Assembly (NCBI GenBank): GCA_000421085.1
Contig: ATWE01000015.1
Coordinates: 124,001 to 188,000, forward strand
From: Ensifer sp. USDA 6670
GTDB lineage: Bacteria > Pseudomonadota > Alphaproteobacteria > Rhizobiales > Rhizobiaceae
Length of the DNA: 64,000 nucleotides
Reading direction: 5' to 3'
The notes beneath the pieces were generated by a model, which made no database searches, had not been told where the DNA came from, and saw nothing but the letters and a program-made list of their open reading frames with translations. The translations under genes were made by a program, and so were the position numbers. This document shows positions 17,138-27,324 of the stretch, in pieces; positions within the stretch are counted from its first letter, which is position 1; every line of letters starts with the position of its first letter.

Positions 17138-18421
17138 ATGCTCGATATCAAATGGATCCGTGAGAATGCAGACGCGCTCGATGACGCCCTGGCGAAACGG
17201 GGTGCGGAGCCATTGTCGGCATCCCTGATCGCACTTGACGAACGCCGCCGCGCAGTCCTCCAGTCGCTGCAGGACATGCAGTCGCGGCGCAATGCTGCGT
17301 CGAAGGAGATCGGCGCGGCGATGGCCCAGAAGAACAGCGAGCTGGCCGACAGGCTCAAGGCCGAAGTCGCCGACCTCAAGAATGCGTTGCCGGCGGCCGA
17401 AGAGGAAAGCCGCCGGATCGAGGCCGAACTCTCGGATGCGCTGTCGATCATCCCCAACACGCCGCTCGACGACGTGCCCGTCGGTGCGGACGAAAGCGCG
17501 AATGTCGTGACGCGCGTCGTGGGCGCCAAGCCCGGCTGGAACCACAAGCCTCTCGAGCATTTCGAGATCGGCGAGGCGTTGGGACTGATGGACTTCGAGG
17601 GAGCGGCCCGGATTGCCGGATCGCGCTTCACCATCCTGAAGGGCCAGCTTGCGCGGCTCGAGCGGGCACTTGGCCAGTTCATGCTCGATCTGCACACCGG
17701 GGAGCATGGTTACATCGAGGTTCAGCCTCCTTTGCTCGTCCGCGACGATGCGATGTACGGCACCGGACAGTTGCCGAAATTCTCCGACGATCTCTTCCGT
17801 ACGACCGACGGGCGGTGGCTGATCCCGACCGCGGAAGTCCCGCTGACGAACATGGTGCGGGAGCAGATTCTCGACGGTGAAAAACTTCCGTTGCGCTTCA
17901 CTGCGCTGACCCCGTGCTTCCGCTCCGAGGCCGGTTCTGCCGGTCGTGACACCCGCGGCATGTTGCGCCAGCATCAGTTCAACAAGGTCGAACTGGTGTC
18001 GATCACCGACGCCGAAAGTTCGCTCGACGAGCACGAGCGCATGACCGCTTGTGCCGAGGAGGTGCTCAAGCGCCTCGGCCTGCACTACCGCGTCATGACA
18101 CTCTGCACCGGCGATATGGGGTTCGGCGCGCGCAAGACCTATGATCTCGAGGTCTGGCTGCCGGGCCAGGACGCCTATCGCGAAATTTCCTCCTGCTCCG
18201 TCTGCGGTGATTTCCAGGCCCGTCGGATGAACGCACGTTACCGCGGGAAAGAAGAGAAGGGGACGAAGTTCGTCCACACGCTCAACGGATCCGGCGTCGC
18301 CCTCGGCCGGGCGCTGATTGCCGTTATCGAGAATTACCTGAATGATGACGGCTCGATCACGGTGCCGGACGTCCTTGTGCCCTATATGGGCGGCCTGCGG
18401 CGAATCGAGAAATCGGCCTGA
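17138..18421 (+). CDS. serS: Seryl-tRNA synthetase
   Basis: Class II aminoacyl-tRNA synthetase, 427 aa, the usual bacterial length. The N-terminal [20 protein letters not shown] begins the long antiparallel coiled-coil arm (about 30-110), and class II motifs 2 and 3 are visible ([24 protein letters not shown] and [18 protein letters not shown]). The start at 17138 gives the family N-terminus; the frame is open further upstream without family similarity. surE follows 29 bp later. Confidence 0.97.
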   Translation: MLDIKWIRENADALDDALAKRGAEPLSASLIALDERRRAVLQSLQDMQSRRNAASKEIGAAMAQKNSELADRLKAEVADLKNALPAAEEESRRIEAELSDALSIIPNTPLDDVPVGADESANVVTRVVGAKPGWNHKPLEHFEIGEALGLMDFEGAARIAGSRFTILKGQLARLERALGQFMLDLHTGEHGYIEVQPPLLVRDDAMYGTGQLPKFSDDLFRTTDGRWLIPTAEVPLTNMVREQILDGEKLPLRFTALTPCFRSEAGSAGRDTRGMLRQHQFNKVELVSITDAESSLDEHERMTACAEEVLKRLGLHYRVMTLCTGDMGFGARKTYDLEVWLPGQDAYREISSCSVCGDFQARRMNARYRGKEEKGTKFVHTLNGSGVALGRALIAVIENYLNDDGSITVPDVLVPYMGGLRRIEKSA

Positions 18422-18450
18422 GCCCAACAGCAAGCGGAAGAAGACCGGCA

Positions 18451-19221
18451 ATGCGCATCCTGCTGACGAATGACGATGGCATTCACGCCGAGGGCCTCTC
18501 CGTGCTGGAACGGATCGCCCGGACGATATCGGACGACGTTTGGGTGGTGGCGCCGGAAGTGGACCAGAGCGGGCTTGCCCATTCGCTGACGCTTTCGGAG
18601 CCGCTGCGTCTGCGCCCCGTTTCCGAACGGCGGTTCGCGCTCCGGGGTACGCCGACCGATTGCGTGATCATGGCGGTCAAGAAGATCCTTGATCGCAAGC
18701 CCGACCTCGTCCTTTCCGGCGTCAATGTCGGCGCCAATCTTGCGGACGATGTCACCTATTCCGGAACGGTGGCCGGCGCCATCGAGGGAACGCTGCAGGG
18801 CATTCGCTCGATCGCACTCAGCCAGGCCTATCAATATTCCGTCGGCCGCGACGTTCCCTGGGATGTAGCAGAGACGCACGCACCGGCGCTCATCCGCACA
18901 TTGATGGGTGTCGACCTGCCGGACGGAACGCTCATCAATCTTAATTTTCCGAACTGCGCCGTCGATGCCGTTGCGGGCGTTGAAGTCACGTCGCAGGGCA
19001 AGCTCGAATTCGGTCTCAGCATCGACGAGCGGACGGACGGACGCGGCTTTCCCTATTTCTGGCTCCGATTCGGCGAGCGTGCCGGCGATTTCCGTTCCGG
19101 CACCGACATCAGGGCCCTCCGCGACAACAGAATTTCGGTAACCCCGCTTAAACTGGACATGACCGATCATGCCGCTCAGGAGCGCATCGCGCGGGCATTG
19201 CGGGAAGGAACTGTCGCTTGA
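18451..19221 (+). CDS. surE: 5'-nucleotidase SurE
   Basis: Metal-dependent nucleoside monophosphate phosphatase, 256 aa. The N-terminal [16 protein letters not shown] contains the metal-binding Asp8-Asp9, with further conserved [21 protein letters not shown] and [22 protein letters not shown] blocks. It overlaps pcm by four bases (TTGA). surE-pcm-nlpD is a conserved bacterial gene order, reproduced here. Confidence 0.95.
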   Translation: MRILLTNDDGIHAEGLSVLERIARTISDDVWVVAPEVDQSGLAHSLTLSEPLRLRPVSERRFALRGTPTDCVIMAVKKILDRKPDLVLSGVNVGANLADDVTYSGTVAGAIEGTLQGIRSIALSQAYQYSVGRDVPWDVAETHAPALIRTLMGVDLPDGTLINLNFPNCAVDAVAGVEVTSQGKLEFGLSIDERTDGRGFPYFWLRFGERAGDFRSGTDIRALRDNRISVTPLKLDMTDHAAQERIARALREGTVA

Positions 19222-19871
19222 GCGGACGAATTTCGCAGCAGGAGGGGTTTGCAGCGATGGCGCTGCGGCTTCGCTCGGGCGGCATCGTCAATCACGAGCT
19301 GCTGAAGGCTGTGGAGCAGACGCCGCGGACGCTCTTCGCTCCGCCGCAATATCAGGACGATGTCTACTCCAAACGGCTGATTCCGCTCGATTGCGGCTCG
19401 TTCATGGAGGGTTGCGACATGGCCGTCCGGCTCCTGCATTGTCTCAATCTGAAGCCCGGCCAGCGCATACTCGAGGTCGGAACCGGCAGCGGCTTTACCG
19501 CGGCCGTGATGGGGCGGATCGCCGAGCGCGTGCTGACGATCGAGCGGTATCAGACACTCGTCGCGTCGGCGCAGAAAAACCTCGAAAAGGCGGGGCTGCG
19601 CAACGTCGTCGTCCGCCAGGCTGATGGCAGCGCAGGAGTGCCGGGTGAGGGCACCTTCGACCGGATCCTCGTCACTGCAGCGTTCAACAGCCTTCCCCGG
19701 ACATTCTCCGATCATCTTGTGTCCGGCGGCACCCTGCTGGTGCCTATCATGATGAGCGAAACGCATTGCCGCATCGTTCGCGTCAACCGCACCGGTAGCC
19801 GCTTCGACCGGGAAGATCTGTTCGACGCGCCTTACCTCCCGATCGTCCCACAGGTAGCGTCGTTCCTTTAA
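19218..19871 (+). CDS. pcm: Protein-L-isoaspartate O-methyltransferase
   Basis: SAM-dependent repair enzyme that methylates isoaspartyl residues in aged proteins, 217 aa. The SAM-binding motif I is [16 protein letters not shown] near 80-95, and the post-motif [10 protein letters not shown] is present. The TTG start at 19218 overlaps the surE stop; an ATG at 19257-19259 would remove 13 residues, but the earlier start keeps the coupled layout. Confidence 0.92.
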   Translation: MSGRISQQEGFAAMALRLRSGGIVNHELLKAVEQTPRTLFAPPQYQDDVYSKRLIPLDCGSFMEGCDMAVRLLHCLNLKPGQRILEVGTGSGFTAAVMGRIAERVLTIERYQTLVASAQKNLEKAGLRNVVVRQADGSAGVPGEGTFDRILVTAAFNSLPRTFSDHLVSGGTLLVPIMMSETHCRIVRVNRTGSRFDREDLFDAPYLPIVPQVASFL

Positions 19872-20035
19872 AGCGAGTGCGTTAATACAATTTTAACCCT
19901 CCAGCCCCGCGCAAGCTTCCCGCTTTAGGTACCCGAGCTGAAATCATCGTGATCCAGGCCGGGACAGCATGAGCATGGCGCGGAGTGTGCATTTGCTCCG
20001 CATCGCGGTCGTCCTGCGACAGACGGAGACGGCAT

Positions 20036-20689
20036 ATGCAGATCGAGAACAGGTTGAACGCTGCTGCCGCGTCAGGTGATGGCTTGGGCAATCTTGCCGG
20101 GCGTTCGGCCGACCAGGCCGGTGCCGCAGACAAGGGCGAGGCCGGGGTGCTGGTTCCGCCCGCGGGCTTCGTCGACCCGACACCGCGCATTTCGCTTTCC
20201 GCCGACGCGCTGCTCTATCTCGGCCGGGCCAAAAAGACGCCTGAGAAATTGCCGCCTCTCACGAAAGACGAGTGGAACAATCGTCTTTCGCCGCAACTTG
20301 CGGCACGCGAACATCAGGCGTTCGGCAAGCTCGCCGAAACCGGTGATTACAGGGCATATTATCGGGCCTTCATCGACTATTATGACGGGCTTCGCCCGGA
20401 GGATCAGAACAGCCTGCGCTATTTCGGGACGCGCGAAGCGGCGGTCGCGGGTCTGCGGTCGCTCGATTATGATGCCGACAGCGGCCTCGACTTAGATGCC
20501 AAATTCGAGAACCTTGTCAGCGTCTTTCTCGAGGAAGACAAGATTGCCCCTTCGCCGGCTTCGACCACGATGTCGCCGGGAGAGCGCGCCTTTTTCGCCT
20601 GGGATGCGTCCAACATCAGCTATGAGGTAGATGCCCCCGAGCCGAGACCGATGACCGAAATCGAACGGCTCTATTCCGAGCTGCTATAG
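20036..20689 (+). CDS. Conserved-looking hypothetical protein
   Basis: The 217-aa product has no motif I recognise. It has no signal peptide or membrane helix. The N-terminal 45 residues are Ala/Gly-rich and probably flexible; the middle contains Asp/Tyr-rich helices (YRAYYRAFIDYYDGLRPEDQNSLRYFGTRE, residues about 100-130). GACGGAGAC precedes the ATG at 20036. It lies between pcm and the LysM/M23 gene, a place usually occupied only by those two, so it may be a lineage-specific insertion. Codon use is like the neighbours. Confidence 0.6.
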   Translation: MQIENRLNAAAASGDGLGNLAGRSADQAGAADKGEAGVLVPPAGFVDPTPRISLSADALLYLGRAKKTPEKLPPLTKDEWNNRLSPQLAAREHQAFGKLAETGDYRAYYRAFIDYYDGLRPEDQNSLRYFGTREAAVAGLRSLDYDADSGLDLDAKFENLVSVFLEEDKIAPSPASTTMSPGERAFFAWDASNISYEVDAPEPRPMTEIERLYSELL

Positions 20690-20998
20690 GGCCTGTTGAC
20701 ATTCGGGATACCCGCCGCGGCTCGTTTGATCTCTTCATCCCCGTGCTCGTCAAAGGGATCGAGCCGGACCAAGTCCTTGGGCTGAAGAACGCCTCCCGCG
20801 CCGCAGACGCGGCGCTGCCCTCATCTCTGTGACAAGCACAGGAGAGATTGCAGTCCTCCGATATATCACCAGGAAACGCCCACTTCGGCGCGGCTATGGT
20901 TAGCATTTCGCCAAATTGGTGCCGCCTTTAACCGGGCGGTAACTCTAATGCGCTTTAATCATTCTACAGCGAGTTGCGTTCGGAGTGGGTAAAGCGTC
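20690..20998. other. 309-bp gap upstream of the LysM/M23 gene
   Basis: No gene with a start codon is seen. Frame 20698-20832 reads as a coherent 44-residue stretch (DIRDTRRGSFDLFIPVLVK, then further to PSSL) without a start or ribosome site, which may be a gene remnant. The last 60 bases hold the likely promoter for the gene at 20999. Confidence 0.4.
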
Positions 20999-22537
20999 AT
21001 GCGTAAATTTGAATCTCCCCAGGCAGGCAAGTCCATGATCCGCCTCTGTGCGGCGATCCTGCTTGCGGGTGTAGCGACCGGTTGCAGTTCTGACGCGAGC
21101 CGCTTCGGCGGGCTCTTTTCACGGTCCGACGACATAATGACGGGATCGATCCCGCAGGGCTCGAGTACGGTTCCGAGAGGCGATGTCGCGAGCGGCGGTG
21201 CGGCGCCCTCCTACGGGAACGGCGCAGCGCTCGGTCAATCCTATCCACCCGGAGGCGGCAGCGGAGGCTACAATACGGCGGCCGCGCCGGTATCCAGCGC
21301 CCGTGTCGCATCGACGCCGATGAGCGTCCAGCGAACGAGCCTCGACGAACCGTCCGCCGCAACTCGGCAGCCGCAGGTTCAGACCGCTTCCCTCGCGTCG
21401 CAGGCCGCTGCCCTCCCGAGGGCGGAGCCGCTGGCGGGGGCTGCCAAGGATATGTCGAGCAAGGGTGGCTGGAGCGCCTCCAACGCGCCGACGATCATGG
21501 TCCGTCAAGGCGACACGGTTACTGTTCTCGCCAGACGGTTCGGTGTCCCCGAGAAGGAGATACTGAAGGCGAATGGCCTGAAATCGGCAAGTCAGGTAGA
21601 ACCGGGCCAACGCCTCGTCATTCCGACGTTCGGTACTGCGGGCAGCGCCGCAAAGGCGGCTGCATCGGGTTCGATCGCCGACGTGGAAGGTGGCAAGAAG
21701 CGTCCGTCTCCGCTGCCGACCGATCAGCGCGAGGTGGCGATCCTCCCCGGCCAGTCCCAATCGCGTGAAAAGAGCGAAAGCCGCAGCGATGTCGCGGCGG
21801 GCAAGCTCAACAGCGCTGGCGAGGGCGGCGGAAATGGTGCCTATACGGTCAAGCCGGGCGACTCGCTCAACCGTATCGCCAAGGCGAACGGCGTTTCGGT
21901 CGCTGCCCTGAAGCAGGCAAACGGGCTTTCGACAGAAGCCATCCGCATCGGGCAGAAACTCAACATCCCGAGTGCCTCCGCGAAAACACCGGCGACCGAT
22001 GCGGTGGTGACGGCTTCTGTTTCGGCCAAGAAGAGCGAGGCCCAGGCGGCTTCGACAGAGCCGGGCAAGCTGACCGAAGCCAAGGCGCCCGCCGCCAAGG
22101 AAAGCGTGTCGGAGGTCGCCATCCGGTCGGATGGTGATGAGGATCTTCCGAAATCGACCGGCATCGGAAAGTACCGTTGGCCGGTGCGTGGCGCGGTCGT
22201 CGCCCCCTATGGCGCCAATGTCGACGGAAACCGAAACGATGGCATCAACATTTCGGTGCCGGAGGGGACGCCCATCAAGGCAGCCGAGAACGGCGTCGTG
22301 ATCTATTCGGGCAGCAGCCTGAAAGAACTCGGCAATGCCGTTCTGGTGCGGCACGACGACGGTACGGTAACGGTTTACGGCAACGCTGCCGAACTCAAGG
22401 TTCAACGCGGCCAGAAAGTCCAGCGCGGCCAGACGCTCGCATCCTCCGGGATGACAGGCAGAGCGACCCGGCCACAGGTTCACTTCGAGGTGCGCAAGAA
22501 TGCGACCCCGGTCAACCCTGCGACCTATCTGGAATAA
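20999..22537 (+). CDS. LysM / degenerate M23 lipoprotein, NlpD/DipM-like
   Basis: Probable envelope lipoprotein (512 aa) that activates cell-wall amidases. A signal peptide at 13-29 ends in ATGC, a slightly unusual lipobox. LysM 1 is at about 166-210 (MVRQGDTVTVLARRFGV), LysM 2 at 280-323 (YTVKPGDSLNRIAKANGV), and the M23 domain at 393-512. The zinc ligands of active M23 enzymes are missing: the first His of HxxxD is replaced in NDGINIS and the HxH pair reads QVH. This is the NlpD/EnvC state, not an active endopeptidase. Gene order surE-pcm-nlpD supports it. Confidence 0.85.
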   Translation: MRKFESPQAGKSMIRLCAAILLAGVATGCSSDASRFGGLFSRSDDIMTGSIPQGSSTVPRGDVASGGAAPSYGNGAALGQSYPPGGGSGGYNTAAAPVSSARVASTPMSVQRTSLDEPSAATRQPQVQTASLASQAAALPRAEPLAGAAKDMSSKGGWSASNAPTIMVRQGDTVTVLARRFGVPEKEILKANGLKSASQVEPGQRLVIPTFGTAGSAAKAAASGSIADVEGGKKRPSPLPTDQREVAILPGQSQSREKSESRSDVAAGKLNSAGEGGGNGAYTVKPGDSLNRIAKANGVSVAALKQANGLSTEAIRIGQKLNIPSASAKTPATDAVVTASVSAKKSEAQAASTEPGKLTEAKAPAAKESVSEVAIRSDGDEDLPKSTGIGKYRWPVRGAVVAPYGANVDGNRNDGINISVPEGTPIKAAENGVVIYSGSSLKELGNAVLVRHDDGTVTVYGNAAELKVQRGQKVQRGQTLASSGMTGRATRPQVHFEVRKNATPVNPATYLE

Positions 22538-22564
22538 GCCGTGGCACCCTGCCGCGACCGGCTC

Positions 22565-22599
22565 GCGCCGCGTGTCTGGCAAGACGCGCGGCGCTTTTG
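22565..22599 (+). terminator. Rho-independent terminator after the LysM/M23 gene
   Basis: The stem GCGCCGCG..GTCT / AGAC..CGCGGCGC with loop GGCA is followed by TTTT. It also separates this unit from the convergent DUF815 gene. Confidence 0.85.
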
Positions 22600-22627
22600 C
22601 GTTCACGCCACCCGACGCCAGGTGTGA

Positions 22628-23503
22628 TTACGCAGGAGTGTCGAGCTGCCTGCGCAGACGACCGGCAAGATCCTGAATGAATTGCCAGGCGACGCGGCCG
22701 GACCTCGAACCTCGCGTCGTCGCCCATTCAAGAGCTTCGGCATGCAGCGCTTCGGGCTCGAGAGGCAATTTGAAATACTGCGCATAGCCGTCGACCATGG
22801 CCAGATAGTCGTCCTGGCTGCATTTGTAGAAACCCAGCCAAAGCCCGAAGCGGTCGGATAGCGACACTTTTTCCTCGACGGCTTCCGAGGGGTTTATGGC
22901 GGTGGATTGCTCGTTTTCCATCATGTTGCGGGGAAGCAGGTGTCTGCGGTTGGACGTCGCATAGAGCAGAACGTTCGCCGGGCGCCCCTCGACGCCTCCA
23001 TCGAGAACCGCCTTCAGCGACTTGTAGGAGGTATCGTCGTGATCGAAGGAGAGATCGTCGCAGAAGACGATTACGGGCATTGGCGCCGCCTTCAGGATTT
23101 CCATCAGCACGGGCAGCGTGGCGATATCCTCCCGGTGTACTTCGACGAGTTTGAGTGCGCTGCCGGTGTCCTGGGCGACCTTTGCGTGCACGGCCTTGAC
23201 CAGCGACGATTTGCCCATCCCGCGGGCGCCCCACAGGAGCACATTATTTGCCGGATAGCCGTCAGCGAAGCGAAGCGTGTTGTCGAAGAGAATGTCGCGG
23301 ACGTGGTCGACGCCGGTTATGAGTGTGAGATCGATGCGATTCGGGTTCGGGACGGGCTGCAGGTGGCGCGTGGCCGGCGCCCAGACGAAACACTCCGCCT
23401 CATGCCAGTCGTTGACGGCGTATGCCGGTCCAGCGATGCGCTCCATCGCAGCCGAAAGCTTCTGTATTTCGTTGAGCAGGACGTCGATCTTGCTTTCGGG
23501 CAT
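22628..23503 (-). CDS. DUF815 family AAA+ type ATP-binding protein
   Basis: P-loop ATPase of the DUF815 family (291 aa); its cellular role is not established. Walker A GARGMGKS is at 92-99, Walker B VIVFCDDLSF near 142-151, a sensor-like YATSNRRHLLPR, and an SRFGLWLGF-type DRFG box with the AAA lid at the C-terminus. The ATG at 23503 gives the family start (MPESKIDVLLNEIQKL). It is divergent from yajC. No partner gene is coupled to it. Confidence 0.85.
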   Translation of the reverse strand: MPESKIDVLLNEIQKLSAAMERIAGPAYAVNDWHEAECFVWAPATRHLQPVPNPNRIDLTLITGVDHVRDILFDNTLRFADGYPANNVLLWGARGMGKSSLVKAVHAKVAQDTGSALKLVEVHREDIATLPVLMEILKAAPMPVIVFCDDLSFDHDDTSYKSLKAVLDGGVEGRPANVLLYATSNRRHLLPRNMMENEQSTAINPSEAVEEKVSLSDRFGLWLGFYKCSQDDYLAMVDGYAQYFKLPLEPEALHAEALEWATTRGSRSGRVAWQFIQDLAGRLRRQLDTPA

Positions 23504-23842
23504 TTCATGTATCTCCGGCAGGCTGAATTTCGAACATGGGCGGCCGACCCGCGCGACAACGGGCGTGCGCCAGCCTACACAAATCCTTGAATCGCCGCGA
23601 CGTTCATCCTCCGGTCGAATCCGTCGACGCTGCCGCCGGCGGCGTTTTTCTCGGTAGCACGGCGGTTTGCGCTGGAAAAGACCGGCAGCCTGCAACCAGG
23701 GGGTTCTCCTGCTGCGGAATTTGTGCCAGAGGCAGGAGAAACGGGGAAGTGTACCGACGATTTGTGTTACGGGACGGCTTGCCTATATTCCGGCAGGTTT
23801 GCCGCGGGGGCAAGCGCGCAATTTGAACTCAAGGAGTGATCG
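23504..23842. other. 339-bp divergent intergenic region (DUF815 / yajC)
   Basis: No coding frame is credible. It contains a GCCGCCGGCGGC palindrome followed by TTTTT (about 23629-23645) and the probable yajC promoter at its right end. Confidence 0.5.
23761..23788 (+). promoter_or_regulatory. Probable sigma-70 promoter of yajC-secDF
   Basis: TTTGTG (23761-23766), 16 bases, then CTATAT (23783-23788), matching the Sinorhizobium housekeeping -10 consensus CTATAT; yajC starts 55 bases on. Motif match only. Confidence 0.5.
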
Positions 23843-24175
23843 ATGTTTATTACCGAAGCTTTCGCGCAGACGGCGGCCCCTGGGGGCGGCGGAGCCGATA
23901 TTCTGATGTCCATCCTGCCATTCCTGCTGATCTTCGTGGTGATGTATTTCCTGATCATCCGGCCGCAGCGTGCGCAGATGAAGCGCCGCGAAGAGCTCCT
24001 GAAGAACATCCGGCGCGGCGATCAGGTCGTCACCGGCGGCGGCATCGTCGGCAAGGTGACCAAGGTCGTCGACGATACGGAGCTCGAGGTGGAGATCGCC
24101 GAAGGCACCAAGGTCCGCGTCGTGCGCAGCGGCGTATCCGAAGTTCGCGTGAAGGGCGAGCCGGTCAAGGAATAA
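23843..24175 (+). CDS. yajC: Preprotein translocase subunit YajC
   Basis: Single-pass accessory subunit of the SecDF-YajC complex, 110 aa. The membrane helix at about 24-43 (MSILPFLLIFVVMYFLIIRP) is followed by the conserved RPQRAQMKRREELLKNIRRGD and a C-terminal beta domain (VVTGGGIVGKV). SD AAGGAGTGATCG precedes the ATG. secDF follows after a mosaic repeat. Confidence 0.95.
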   Translation: MFITEAFAQTAAPGGGGADILMSILPFLLIFVVMYFLIIRPQRAQMKRREELLKNIRRGDQVVTGGGIVGKVTKVVDDTELEVEIAEGTKVRVVRSGVSEVRVKGEPVKE

Positions 24176-24194
24176 CCCTGCGCGGACGTGAAGA

Positions 24195-24283
24195 AGCGTG
24201 CGCGGTTTTCGCCCGCATACCGCGCTTGCTATCGGCATCGATCACGGTTTGATTTTGGAACGACGCGAGACCAAAATCACCGT
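24195..24283. repeat. RIME-like intergenic mosaic element, copy 3
   Basis: A degenerate GCG-rich module (24195-24226, core GTGCGCGGTTTTCGCC) is followed by the second module with GATTTTGG / CCAAAATC and flanking ATCACGG / CACCGTG. It lies within the yajC-secDF spacer. Confidence 0.6.
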
Positions 24284-24337
24284 GGTTAGGGCAAGGGCCG
24301 CGACCGGCAGAGACCGGCGGACGGAGCATTTCGAAAT

Positions 24338-26914
24338 ATGCCCAGGTTTTCGCCGTTCAAGAACATCCTCATCTGGCTGGTGGTCCTTGCGGGATTCGCC
24401 TTTGCACTGCCGAATCTCCTTTCCAGAGAGCAGCTTGCCGACTGGCCGACTTGGCTGCCGCACCGGCAGGTGCCGCTCGGGCTCGATCTCAGGGGCGGTT
24501 CCCACATCGTTCTCAAGGTCAGCCGCGAAGACATCGTCGCGGAGCGCCTGCAATCGACCATCGACACGATCGCCGATTCGCTGAGACAGGCGGATATCCG
24601 CTATACGGGGCTGTCCGGCAGTGGGCAGAGCCTGCAGTTTCGTCTACGCGATGCGACGAAGGCGCCTGCCGCGCGTGAAGCGCTGAAGCCTTTGTCCGCC
24701 CCCGTTCGACAGGGCGGCTTCTTCGGGAATTCCATCCAGGAACTGGTTTACGAGGAAAGTGCGACCAGCGATACGCTTCGGCTTCGCCTGACGGACGACG
24801 GCATAAATCTCAGGGTCTCAAATGCCGTCGCCCAGTCCATCGAGGTCGTACGCCGACGTGTCGGCGAAGTCATCGCGGTGGTGCCGATCATCGAGCGCCG
24901 CGGTGACGACCGACTGAGCGTGCAGGTCCCCGGTCTGGACGAACCGCAAAGATTGAAGGATCTCCTCGGGCAGCGAGGCGATGTCGCCCTGAAGTGGCTG
25001 GATTCCTCGATGCCTGCGCAACAGGCCGTCGATACGAGGCCGCCTGAGGGCGCAGAGGTCCTCTATTCGCTCGACGATCCGCCGATACCCTACCTCGTCG
25101 AGAGACGCGCCTTTGCTGCGGCGCCGGACTTCGTCGAGGCGCAGCCGGGCTTTGATCCGGGAACGAGCGAACCTGTCGTCGACGCAAGGATTGCAGACGG
25201 GGCGGCCGCACGGATCGCGCCTTTACTGCAGTCGGATCCACGGAAGCAGTTCGCGATCGTGCTCGACGGGCAGGTTATCTCGACGTCCGTTCTAGACGGC
25301 GCGATTTCCGGTGATTCCGTCCGGATTTCCGGAAATCTTTCCGAGGACGGGGCGAACGATCTTGCCGCCCTGATGCGGGCTGGCCCGCTTCCCGTTTCGC
25401 TGACCGTCATCGAGGAGCGCACCGTCGGCCCTGAGGACGGAGCTGACGCCGTGGCAAACGGCCTCACGGCGGGCCTGATCGCGGCCATTGCCGTCGCAGC
25501 CTGTATGATCGGCTTCTACGGCTTCTTCGGTGTCGTCGCCGTCATAGCCGTCATCGTCAACGTCGTCCTGATTGTCGCGGTCCTGTCCGTCACCGGCGCC
25601 ACGCTGACGCTGCCCGGAATTGCCGGGATCATCCTCACGATCGGAATTGCGGTCGACTCGAACGTTCTCATCTACGAGCGGCTCAGGGAAGAAGCGCGCA
25701 GCAGCGGCAAACCCTTGCGGAGGGCGCTGGACGACGGATTCGAGCGCGTCTTGAGGAGCATCGTCGATGCGAATCTGACGATATTCATTGCCGGCGCCAT
25801 CCTCCTCTATCTTGGCTCGGGCGCTATTCGAGGTTTTGCGGTTACGCTTGCCATCGGCAGCGTTACCACCATTCTGACTGCGCACAGCCTGACACGCCGG
25901 CTCATTCGCGGTTGGTATCGCCGCCGCCGGCCGCAGCGGCTGCCGCGCGGCATCCGGACGGGATTCTTCAGTCGGGCGGATTTCCGTTTCATGACGATCC
26001 GCAATCCGGTGTTCATTCTGATGACGGCGTTGTCGCTCGCTTCGCTGGTTCTCTTGACGAGCCTCGGGCTCAACATGGGGGCAGATTTCCGGGGCGGCTC
26101 AGTTATCGAATTGAGAGCACGAACCGGCGTCGCCGATAGTGCCGACATCCGTGCCCGTCTCGAAGAATTGAACCTCGGAGACGTTCAGGTCGAGGAACTT
26201 GGATCGGCGCGAGACGTTCTCGTCCGTATCCCGTCGCAGGAAGCCGGCGACAATGCCGAGCAGACGGCCGTCGGGCTCGTTCGCTCCGAACTCGAGGATC
26301 AGTATGTCTTCCGGCGTGTCGAGGTGATTGGCCCCGGTGTTTCCGGAGAGTTGACGAGGGCAGGGTCGCTCGCCGTTGCCGCAGCCGTGCTGGCCGTGCT
26401 GCTTTACGTGTGGCTTCGGTTCGGCCGGCGATTTGCCGTCGGAGCCATTGTCGCGACGTTGCATGATGTGCTGCTGACGCTCGGGTTCCTCGTCGTGACG
26501 GGTATCGAATTCAATCTCGCCAGCATCGCAGCGCTGCTGACGATCCTATGCTACTCGCTGAGCGACACCATGGTGATTTATGATCGAGTCCGGGAGAATC
26601 TGGTGCGCTATCGAAGGATGCCGCTTTCGGTCCTGATCGACACATCGATCAACCAGACCCTGTCGCGGACCGTCCTGACCGCCCTGACGACGCTTCTCGC
26701 TCTCGTGGCGCTTTATCTGTTCGGAGGCAGTGGTCTCGTCCAATCCTTCAGCGCGACACTCATATTCGGTGTGCTTGTGGGCACCGTGTCCTCGATCTAT
26801 GTCGCGGGACCGCTGCTCATCCTCTTCAATCGCCGAAACAATCGTCTTGGAGGCACGGAGGACCCGGCGGACCGGGATGACTCGTCCGAGACGGAAGCAA
26901 AGGGTGCGGCGTGA
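24338..26914 (+). CDS. secDF: Fused protein translocase subunit SecDF
   Basis: Proton-driven accessory of the Sec channel, here a natural SecD-SecF fusion of 858 aa with twelve membrane helices. The SecD part has VPLGLDLRGGSHIVLKV near 46, the large periplasmic P1 domain (about 60-360), and helices from 370. The SecF part begins near 535 with its own GADFRGGSVIELR repeat. The C-terminal tail is acidic. The next gene starts inside its stop codon (GTGA), indicating a coupled operon. Confidence 0.95.
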   Translation: MPRFSPFKNILIWLVVLAGFAFALPNLLSREQLADWPTWLPHRQVPLGLDLRGGSHIVLKVSREDIVAERLQSTIDTIADSLRQADIRYTGLSGSGQSLQFRLRDATKAPAAREALKPLSAPVRQGGFFGNSIQELVYEESATSDTLRLRLTDDGINLRVSNAVAQSIEVVRRRVGEVIAVVPIIERRGDDRLSVQVPGLDEPQRLKDLLGQRGDVALKWLDSSMPAQQAVDTRPPEGAEVLYSLDDPPIPYLVERRAFAAAPDFVEAQPGFDPGTSEPVVDARIADGAAARIAPLLQSDPRKQFAIVLDGQVISTSVLDGAISGDSVRISGNLSEDGANDLAALMRAGPLPVSLTVIEERTVGPEDGADAVANGLTAGLIAAIAVAACMIGFYGFFGVVAVIAVIVNVVLIVAVLSVTGATLTLPGIAGIILTIGIAVDSNVLIYERLREEARSSGKPLRRALDDGFERVLRSIVDANLTIFIAGAILLYLGSGAIRGFAVTLAIGSVTTILTAHSLTRRLIRGWYRRRRPQRLPRGIRTGFFSRADFRFMTIRNPVFILMTALSLASLVLLTSLGLNMGADFRGGSVIELRARTGVADSADIRARLEELNLGDVQVEELGSARDVLVRIPSQEAGDNAEQTAVGLVRSELEDQYVFRRVEVIGPGVSGELTRAGSLAVAAAVLAVLLYVWLRFGRRFAVGAIVATLHDVLLTLGFLVVTGIEFNLASIAALLTILCYSLSDTMVIYDRVRENLVRYRRMPLSVLIDTSINQTLSRTVLTALTTLLALVALYLFGGSGLVQSFSATLIFGVLVGTVSSIYVAGPLLILFNRRNNRLGGTEDPADRDDSSETEAKGAA

Positions 26915-27303
26915 TCATGGCAAAAGGGATCGAAATGCGCGAAGCGCACTTTCCGGGACGCGCACCTGTCGACGCCTACGGCAATGGCGGCTTCCGCTTC
27001 GCCGATATGTCGCATCGCGGCTCGGTCCTGATGCTGCCTTCCGGCATCTACGCCTGGGACGTTGCCGAAGGCGACGTGCTCGCGGTCGCGAAATTCCAGC
27101 GCATCTTCGATGAGGCGCGCGACGTCGAGGTGCTGCTCGTTGGCACCGGGCGGGAAATCCGTCCCTTGCCGGGAGACCTGAAGGAAGCGCTCAGGGCCGC
27201 CAACATATCATCCGATCCGATGAGCACCGGGGCGGCGGTGCGGACCTATAACGTGATGCTGGCGGAATCGCGCGCCGTCGCCGCGGCATTGATCGCGGTG
27301 TGA
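26911..27303 (+). CDS. Mth938/NDUFAF3-domain protein
   Basis: Small DUF498-type protein (130 aa); the human homologue NDUFAF3 is a complex I assembly factor, but the bacterial role is not proven. The family core VDAYGNGGFRFADMSHRGSVLMLPSGIYAWDV and the GTGREIRPLP loop are clear. The GTG at 26911 overlaps the secDF TGA; an ATG at 26917 is an alternative. It is followed after 21 bp by a phytoene-synthase-like gene, whose human relative NDUFAF6 is also a complex I factor. Confidence 0.85.
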   Translation: MIMAKGIEMREAHFPGRAPVDAYGNGGFRFADMSHRGSVLMLPSGIYAWDVAEGDVLAVAKFQRIFDEARDVEVLLVGTGREIRPLPGDLKEALRAANISSDPMSTGAAVRTYNVMLAESRAVAAALIAV

Positions 27304-27324
27304 GGCTTTCGAAGGAAACTCGGC

